NCBI RefSeq assembly: GCF_000234665.1
Contig: NC_018324.1
Location: 1,265,539 to 1,329,538 of the forward strand
Source of the DNA: Leishmania mexicana MHOM/GT/2001/U1103
Taxonomy: Eukaryota; Euglenozoa; Kinetoplastea; Trypanosomatida; Trypanosomatidae
DNA: 64,000 bases
Direction of reading: 5' to 3'
A model generated the notes under the pieces. It ran no database searches, was not told where the DNA came from, and worked only from the letters and a program-made list of their open reading frames with translations. The first letter of the stretch is position 1, and each line of letters begins with the position of its first letter. Below are positions 57,802-64,000 of this stretch, in pieces. The position numbers and the translations under genes are program-made.

Positions 57802-59125
57802 TGGCGAGCGCTGTAATCCCTAGTCTGAGCTTTTTGCTCATACGATGCTAATGTCGCCCACAACCTCCGGCGATTCCAGCGGCGTCACGCCGGCGATACC
57901 ACCGCAGCGGCACAGTGAGTAAACAAAGTACACAGACACACACGTGCTCTATGGTGGAGGAGGGCTTTCTACACAATAGCAATACGTGCAGAGCCGGTGA
58001 GTGCGCAAGCGGCGTGCGGTGTGTGCGCTGCAAAGCTGCGGAGAGGCGTTCCTTATGCAAGGATGAGGGTCGTCAGGGACGAGAGGCAGGCAGGTGGCAC
58101 AGAGGGGAGAACACACGATGGACGCGAAGTGAGAGTATGAGGCACTTGTGAAACTCCGTGTGCGAAGAGTGTCGGCGGCACATGATCAAAGGGCAGGGGG
58201 TCAATACGGAGAGAGAGCGATGGGGCGTCAATGCGAGACGCACACGCCTTTTTCTTTTTGTGTGTGCAAACTCGTTCTTTGTTAGCCAGTCCCGATACCA
58301 CAGCACGGATCTACGCAGGCGCACTCCGTTACCAATGCCCGCGGCGCCGTGCACACGTACCAGAGTGTAACTCGTTCGCCTCCTTTCGTTTTTTTTCGGG
58401 CGTGTGTCTGCTCGCCCAAGTCGGTTGTGGTGGAGAAGTTAGAGGAGGAGGAGAAGGGGAGCGCGCCGCCTCGTGTGCGGTCGAACACACATCTACATGC
58501 AAGAAAATAGAAACAAGGGACGAGGAGCTGAAAGAAAAAGACGGGGAACATACAAGGAAAAGTGCACTGAAGAGCGGGCCTGAGCCGTTGCACGCGGGGA
58601 CGGAGCTTCTACTGTCCGCGTACGTTTTGTGTGGAAAAGTCCTTGGGAAAATGTGCGCATGCGTGTGTCGGAGAGGGAGAGGGAGGGGAAGTGGCGGGCC
58701 TTCGATCTCGTTTCAGCGTTCGCCTGCGGCGCGCGTCACCCCCCTCCTCTATACCGCTGAGTTACATCCGAGACGACGCTGTGTGTGTTTGTGTGTGTGT
58801 GTGTCTGAGAGAGAAAGGTGCCCACTGCGGTGTGGGCAACAGGTCGAGGAAGCACGATAGCACCTCCACTCCCCTCAACGCACAAGAGAAATCAAAGAGA
58901 TGCGGCGGGAAAAAAAAACTAGAGGAAGAGCAAGGAATATATATATATATATATGGACTGCAAACTACCTTCTCGTCGGTGATAAAGAGACGATCGATGC
59001 CAGTCGAGGCGCATCCTGCTCCCTCCACCACCGCCCCAAGCCCCTCTCTCTGATTCGTCCGCACAGCTACAGCCATAGTGGCACGAAGAGAAAGGGAAAG
59101 ACACTGCCAATCCCTATCGATTCCC
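57802..59125. other. Intergenic 1.3 kb
   Basis: No gene seen. (GT)n about 58781-58804 and an AT dinucleotide run about 58937-58954; GGA-repeat purine run about 58441-58456. Confidence 0.65.
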
Positions 59126-61507
59126 CTAGGGCATTACGTCATCGTCGGAGAAATAGCGTGTCTCTGTGGACGCCACCGCCTTGCCCTTGCAGCTGTCCAT
59201 CTCATTACTCCAGGAGTGCGTGATGGCGACGGCCAGGGCGAACAAGTCGGGCAACGAGTTCTTGGTCAACAGCTTGTAGAAGCGGACTGTTTGGCCCTTG
59301 CACTCGGCGAGCAGCTGCGCTCTGTCGTCTGTCACTGTGTCACAGCCGTTTTCAGGCTGGTCAGGAAGGCTTGGGGGCGGGACGTTGGCGCTGCCAGATG
59401 CTGTGGAGCTGGTGGACTTCGACTTTCTTTTCGATGGAGAGTGGGTGCGGAAGTGCAAGGCGGCAAATATGGACGCTGTCCAGCGGCTGTTTCGCGGCTT
59501 GTCCAGGGAGTCTCCGCTTCTTCGCTTCTTCGCCGACAGCACCGCCCGTTTCGTCTTCGAGAAGAGCTGCTGCAGGGGCAGCGTTGGGTTACGCGACGAG
59601 CGCCTCGTCACATCTTCGCCGTACAGCATCCAATCCTCCTTCCCACCGCAGCTGGTGGCGTTGGAGTGCGGGACCACGACGCCCAGCTTCGCACGCTCGC
59701 CCTCGACGTAGTGCCGGTTATTTTTTTCCGTATGTACCTCAGCGTCTCCGACGACGTTGTAGATGGTCAGCCGTTTTCGGAGGCGGCTCTCGCGCACTAG
59801 GAAGCGGGCACGGCGCTGGGCGTCACACACGATGAGGAAGTTGTGCAGCGGGTGGCCCGCCTCGTTCAAAAGCTCCCCCGTCGGCACCCCCACGCTGCGT
59901 CCTGCACAGACACCGGCGACGGAAGACTGCGACGAGGGCAGCAAGGAGGGAAAGCGTCCCGGAAACGCAGAGCCGTCGTCATCCGTGGTGGGAGCGTACA
60001 GAAGGCCCTGTTGGAAGCATCCGACCCACTGCCGCCCACAGTAGCCACTGATGCTGCCGTCGGCCCCGTACGTTAGCGAGATGGCTACAATTGGTAGCTC
60101 GGTCTGCTGCTGTGCCGTTGGTTCTATGGCCTTCGTGGCATGGATCGGCACCGATTCGCGTGAGGAGGCCGCGGTGTCGCCTGCCGAGAGGTCGCGCGAC
60201 GACGGCGAAGCAACGCCACTGTAGAAGCACTTCGTCGCGTCGTCGGCGGGGGGAGTCGGGGATGGCTCCTCCTTGCAGCAGGCGTACTCTCCAGAGCTGG
60301 AGGCGACACTGAGCGATACGTCCAGCACGTTCAGTGGCCCGCTGGTTGTGCTCGTCTTCACCAGCCAAGCTGTCACAGCACTGGGCATACCGATAACCAC
60401 TCGTTCGCGCTCCTCGGCGTGGCCGCCAGCTGCGAGGGATGGGTTGCAGCTGGGTGATGGGGATGCAGTGCTGAGCGGGGTCGTCGACTCGACGCTGTAG
60501 AGCGTAAGCGCATCGCGGCTAAGAAAGCTAGCGTTCTGCCGCAACTCCAAGGAAGGCCTGTGTACGACCGATGCAGCGGCGGCGGCGGCGGGCTCTGGAG
60601 AAACTCGGCCCTCGACGTCGCCGCGGATGCGGCTCACCTCAGCGTCGATGATCGGGCCCAGCACATTTGCAGATCCTGTGCCGCCGAACGAGGGGTGCAC
60701 CTGATCCGCTTCTATGTACTGCTGCAGCGCCGCCAGCGTTGGCGGACCGCTCTCGAACTTGATCTTGTCCTGCACGCGCACGTCCACTAGCGGACGCAGC
60801 ACCTTCCAGGCGGCGGAGACCGCCCATCCCGTGTTGAAGATCAGCAGACGGCGCATGATTTCAGGGTAGGCAACCTGCAGCAGGTTCATAACACCTTTGA
60901 GAAAGGCCAGCGTTGCCTTATTCACGCTGGATAGGGTGATGCCGCCAAGATCAATCACGTACGTGCAGCGATCCACCCTCCGCTGCAGGCAGACGTGGCG
61001 GCTCATCTCCATTGACCGCAGCTGAAAACGCAGCAGCTGCTCGCTGGTGAATTCCTTCATAGCCGCCATGAACTTGTCGGGGTCTGGCGAAAGCCACAGC
61101 ACGGGGAGACCTTCCTTGTCAAGGCCGTAGATGGGACACGGCTCGTCCTTGTACATGGGGGAGAGCGCCGAGCAAATGGCGGGGTGCAGTCGCTCCCCAA
61201 TGATGTTGTTGAGACCATCGGACTTGCGCAGCCGCGCGTACTCCCGCATGCCTTTCTCAGTCGAGGCGACGTTCCAGTGCTTACCAATGAGGAAGCGGTA
61301 CATCAGGTCGCAGTCGCTCACCTTGTACGCGTCGTCGAACGGGAGAATGTCACGCAACCGCGAGAAAAGTTCGCGGTTCTTTCGACGCTCCGCTTCCGAG
61401 AAGATGATGGGGCCGCTGCTCTTCTGGGCGTTAAAGTCTCTTTCATATTGCGCTTTCCAGTCGCCTGGCGTGATGGCCACCGCGCCTTCCGACGCCTTGC
61501 CTGACAT
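59126..61507 (-). CDS. SEC14/CRAL-TRIO lipid-transfer protein with long C-terminal region (793 aa)
   Basis: The ATG at 61507 starts MSGKASEGAVAITPGDWKAQ. A CRAL-TRIO N-like helical region ('KVSDCDLMYRFLIGKHWNVA', about 60-85; family: dDxxLLRFLRArkfdvxkA) is followed by the SEC14 core: 'PIYGLDKEGLPVLWLSPD', 'CTYVIDLGGITLSSVNKA' (vvDlkGlslsxl), 'YPEIMRRLLIFNTGWAVSAAWKVLRPLVD' (YPErlxkxxiiNaPwxFxxxWxxikpfLd), and 'KIKFESGP'. A Ser/Thr-rich linker (about 320-480) leads to a beta-rich part (about 490-650) with 'TYGADGSISGYCGRQWVGCF' and 'FLIVCDAQRRARFLVRESRL'. This part may be a tubby/LURP-like or other membrane-binding module (speculative). The final part is Lys/Ser-rich. It probably moves or senses phosphoinositide or sterol lipids between membranes. 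Confidence 0.92.
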   Translation of the reverse strand: MSGKASEGAVAITPGDWKAQYERDFNAQKSSGPIIFSEAERRKNRELFSRLRDILPFDDAYKVSDCDLMYRFLIGKHWNVASTEKGMREYARLRKSDGLNNIIGERLHPAICSALSPMYKDEPCPIYGLDKEGLPVLWLSPDPDKFMAAMKEFTSEQLLRFQLRSMEMSRHVCLQRRVDRCTYVIDLGGITLSSVNKATLAFLKGVMNLLQVAYPEIMRRLLIFNTGWAVSAAWKVLRPLVDVRVQDKIKFESGPPTLAALQQYIEADQVHPSFGGTGSANVLGPIIDAEVSRIRGDVEGRVSPEPAAAAAASVVHRPSLELRQNASFLSRDALTLYSVESTTPLSTASPSPSCNPSLAAGGHAEERERVVIGMPSAVTAWLVKTSTTSGPLNVLDVSLSVASSSGEYACCKEEPSPTPPADDATKCFYSGVASPSSRDLSAGDTAASSRESVPIHATKAIEPTAQQQTELPIVAISLTYGADGSISGYCGRQWVGCFQQGLLYAPTTDDDGSAFPGRFPSLLPSSQSSVAGVCAGRSVGVPTGELLNEAGHPLHNFLIVCDAQRRARFLVRESRLRKRLTIYNVVGDAEVHTEKNNRHYVEGERAKLGVVVPHSNATSCGGKEDWMLYGEDVTRRSSRNPTLPLQQLFSKTKRAVLSAKKRRSGDSLDKPRNSRWTASIFAALHFRTHSPSKRKSKSTSSTASGSANVPPPSLPDQPENGCDTVTDDRAQLLAECKGQTVRFYKLLTKNSLPDLFALAVAITHSWSNEMDSCKGKAVASTETRYFSDDDVMP

Positions 61508-62480
61508 CGTGGCAGTCCACCTGGTCGTTTGGAGTATTCTGTCTTCCGTTACCGTTGCCACACTTGCGCATCAAGCGAAATGCTTGCGAGTATGTGGGGG
61601 TGTATGACCACGTAGAGAGGCGGGAGGATGGGTGGTGGTGGTGGTGGTGGGGCTTGCATGTACGGTGTGAGGGGTCTGTTGCAGCGGTGCCATGGGCCGC
61701 TAGCCACCCAAGCATGCACCAAGAAAATCACCCTTGCTTCTCGACCGTAGTGCTGCATGCACGTGGACGCACACGAGGCAGCGACAGCGTCGAGAATAGA
61801 GTGCGGCAGTCGAGGAGCTCTGATGAGTGGGTTCGCCGTGAGGAACGAGATAGCAACATGTGAGTCGGCGGTCGTGAGCGATGCATGAGATGACGCGTGA
61901 GAAACAGGAAAAAAAAAACAAAGATACGAGCGCGAAGAGATTGCAGAGCGGGTTGTCTTTTTTTTCCATCCTTGGAGGGCATCTTGGGCAGTAGGGAGTG
62001 AGGGTACCGCGGTGTCGTGCAGGTGCGCCTGCCCATGTGCATCTTTCCTGTGCACGATTCCCTCGGAGGATTCTTCGATGACTCCTCTTTGCGAGACCAG
62101 CAGAGATTGAGGGATGAGCGGAAAGGTCTTGCGGCGGATGTTCGAGCGTTCGCCGCTTGCCGTCGCCTGGCTGACTACCATCGCATCCGCGTACAACACA
62201 CAGTGATCGGCGGAGTCGAATCACAGTCGGTGCTCATCCACACAGCACCCCCAAAGCCTTTTCTTCTTGGTTCCCCTGCACGTTTTTCTTGGCAGCGTCC
62301 GCACTCAACGCAAAACGATGCCGTAATACGTCGCGTGCTCTCTCAGGCCAGGCGCGAGGAACAAGGTGACACCGCGAAAGGGCTGTTTTCATTTTTTGGT
62401 TTCACCGTGCCCCTTCTACAGCGAGCACGCCAACAAGTGCACACGCACACACAACCACACTTCATCTACCTCTCTTGCAC
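61508..62480. other. Intergenic, left part of the 2.5-kb terminal gap
   Basis: No gene seen. (TGG)n run about 61631-61651, A-run about 61911-61919 and T-run about 61958-61966. Contains the leader of the SEC14 gene. Confidence 0.6.
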
Positions 62481-62599
62481 TACAGCTACGTGCTGCTCGT
62501 CCAGGACGAGCCGTCCTGCCGCTGAATCCCGGCATGTGTCTAGCGGGCTCTTCTTGTCCTTTCTCGTTCCTTCGCGTGCGTGCTCCGCGGTCGGCGCAA

Positions 62600-63300
62600 G
62601 GCAGACCTCGGTGGGCTGCAAGGCTTGATCCAAAGTGAACCGCGTCCAGGGACCTGCTCGAGGGAGTAGAAGCGGTGGCGTCTGTCGTGCGGATAGTAGG
62701 GTGTGGACTACGCATGTGCCCGATGAGCTGGAGGAGGAAGTTGTCCAGCATCAGGACAGGGCCCTCAGAGACCCTGTACACTCCGCCTGTATGGCATGTT
62801 GGTCCCTGAGTCACTTCAAGCCGCCACATTCCATAGCAAGGTGTGGAGACGCTCCACATGGGAGTCTCGAGGACTCGATGGTGTCGTTCGAGGGTGTTCC
62901 TTTCAGGCTTCTGGGATCCGTGCCGCATCAGCCCACCCGATCCAAATGTGGTCGGTGCCGCACATTTCGCGCACGTACACCGTGGTGCTGAACGGTGTGG
63001 ATCTCTTCCTCAAAACTTACTGAATCCTTGACATGCTTCGCAGTGAGCTGGTGCAAACATCACAGCAACAAGTCTCTTCGGCACAGCGCCAGTCCATCCC
63101 TGTCCGAGGAGGCCACGTGTCTGCAAGCCATGCCCAAGGGCAGGCTGCAGGCTCTTGGTGTCCTCCACAGAGTGTGGGGCACTAGTCTCCGTGATAACAC
63201 GGTGCGGTGGCTCCGCATCACTAGGGAGGAATAAGGAGGCTCGCAGGGTGAAAGAAAAAGGAAGCAGACAAGCAAATAAAAAATGGAGACAGCAACAGAA
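62600..63300 (+). mobile_element. Candidate degenerate SIDER-type retroposon
   Basis: A non-repetitive stretch of about 650 bases ends in acggtgcggtggctccgcat followed by cactagggaggaataagg. It then passes into an A-rich tail (about 63249-63300), and its last 40 or so bases resemble those of the element near 18870-18910. Any coding capacity is broken. The left border is uncertain. Confidence 0.35.
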
Positions 63301-64000
63301 AGAGGCCACACACGCACACGCACAGGCATTCCGCGCTTCAGCGCCACCACAGGGAGAGTGAGTAGGGGAGAGCCAACCCATAGATCACACACACAGACAC
63401 ACACAGTCACACACACACACAAACCCAACAACAAAGCACAGCAGCGCCTCCTCTTCTCTCTCCCCCCTTCGCATTCGGTGATGAGCACGAGAAGATGCAC
63501 ATCGAGAGCGGGCACGCAAGAGAAGGAAACAGCAGTGAAGTGCGCCAGCAGACAGCTGTAGCCATCGGCCGAGATGAGCAATGAAAACGGGGAGGGAGCT
63601 AGGAAAGGCGACGAGAGTGGTGGGGTGTGGTGGGGGTGGGGGGGGGGGTAAACGGAAGCTGAAGACGTGCAACACAGAAACAAGAAGGCTGAACAAAAGA
63701 AAAGGCCAAAAAGGAAAAGAGCAGCAACGGTATGGGGTTGAGTCCAAAGAGCCACAGCAGTGCACATGTGAGAATGGGTGGGCTGGGTCGGCGGCGGGGA
63801 GGGGGAAAGGGAGGGTGCACGCATGTTTTTTTTACCGCGCCCTCAAATGCACTCCTTGCTGACTTGCTCGTGCTGGACGGACGCGTTGGAGTCATAGCAA
63901 CAACAACAAACTTGAGCGCAGCACACCAACAGCCCTGTGTGGAAAACGTTGGGGGAGGGGAGGGGGAGGACGTGCAGCGAAGAGAGAAGCTAAAAAAAAA
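63301..64000. other. Terminal low-complexity region
   Basis: No gene seen. (CA)n about 63389-63422, a G-rich run with nine or more consecutive G about 63619-63648, and A-rich end at 63991-64000. Probably the 3'UTR of a gene beyond the window. Confidence 0.6.

Noticed and set aside
62017..62628. 203-codon plus-strand frame in the terminal gap
   Set aside because: Opposite to all other genes, no domain, codon pattern not gene-like.
63060..63824. 254-codon minus-strand frame near the right edge
   Set aside because: Composition is set by CA and G/C runs, overlaps the candidate retroposon, no domain.
1..64000. tRNA, rRNA, snoRNA arrays, CRISPR array, bacterial-type promoters
   Set aside because: No cloverleaf with B-box, no rRNA cores, no regularly spaced repeats seen; trans-spliced polycistron makes gene-specific promoters unlikely.

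Overview
The window looks like nuclear DNA of a Leishmania-type kinetoplastid. It is GC-rich. All 28 protein genes I can support lie on the minus strand, with no intron visible in any of them. Each is separated from the next by 0.5-2.5 kb of low-complexity DNA rich in (GT/CA)n, purine/pyrimidine tracts and homopolymer runs. Several starts are preceded on the coding strand by a polypyrimidine tract and an AG, the arrangement expected for spliced-leader trans-splicing. The simplest reading is one stretch of a single polycistronic transcription unit running right to left. I see no strand switch, tRNA, rRNA, CRISPR array or bacterial-type operon. The set (14-3-3, bromodomain factor, eL22, tandem eL29, VPS26) recalls L. 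major chromosome 36, but that placement is memory, not evidence in the sequence.

Left part, 1-25 kb: a 14-3-3 gene cut by the window edge; a 550-aa coiled-coil protein; a GMC-type flavoprotein that seems to lack the usual catalytic pair; a two-helix Cys-motif protein; a 917-aa membrane protein with Cache-like sensor regions; a CCZ1-like longin protein; mitoribosomal bL20m; cytosolic eL22; a 1169-aa protein with an inactive-looking crotonase domain, probably mitoribosomal mS47; and a membrane-anchored macro-domain-like protein.

Middle, 25-45 kb: a PI31 C-terminal-type protein; an 821-aa trichohyalin-like coiled coil; a divergent actin-related protein; a small one-helix protein; an EFHB/CFAP21-like candidate flagellar protein; and a 2529-aa PIEZO mechanosensitive channel.

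Right part, 45-64 kb: several small lineage-restricted proteins, mostly mitochondrial-looking; a single-bromodomain factor; two eL29 genes identical across the coding region; an SDR oxidoreductase; retromer VPS26; and a SEC14-domain protein. The last 2.5 kb has no convincing gene and holds a candidate degenerate retroposon.

As usual for trypanosomatids, neighbours are not functionally linked operons. Three themes recur: mitochondrial translation and membrane proteins, endolysosomal traffic (CCZ1-like, VPS26, SEC14), and cytoskeleton/flagellum (actin-like, EFHB-like, coiled coils). The items most worth follow-up are PIEZO, the Cache-like receptor without an intracellular effector, the three enzyme folds with lost or altered catalytic residues (GMC, crotonase, macro-like), and a perfect 14-bp hairpin in the eL22 3'UTR.
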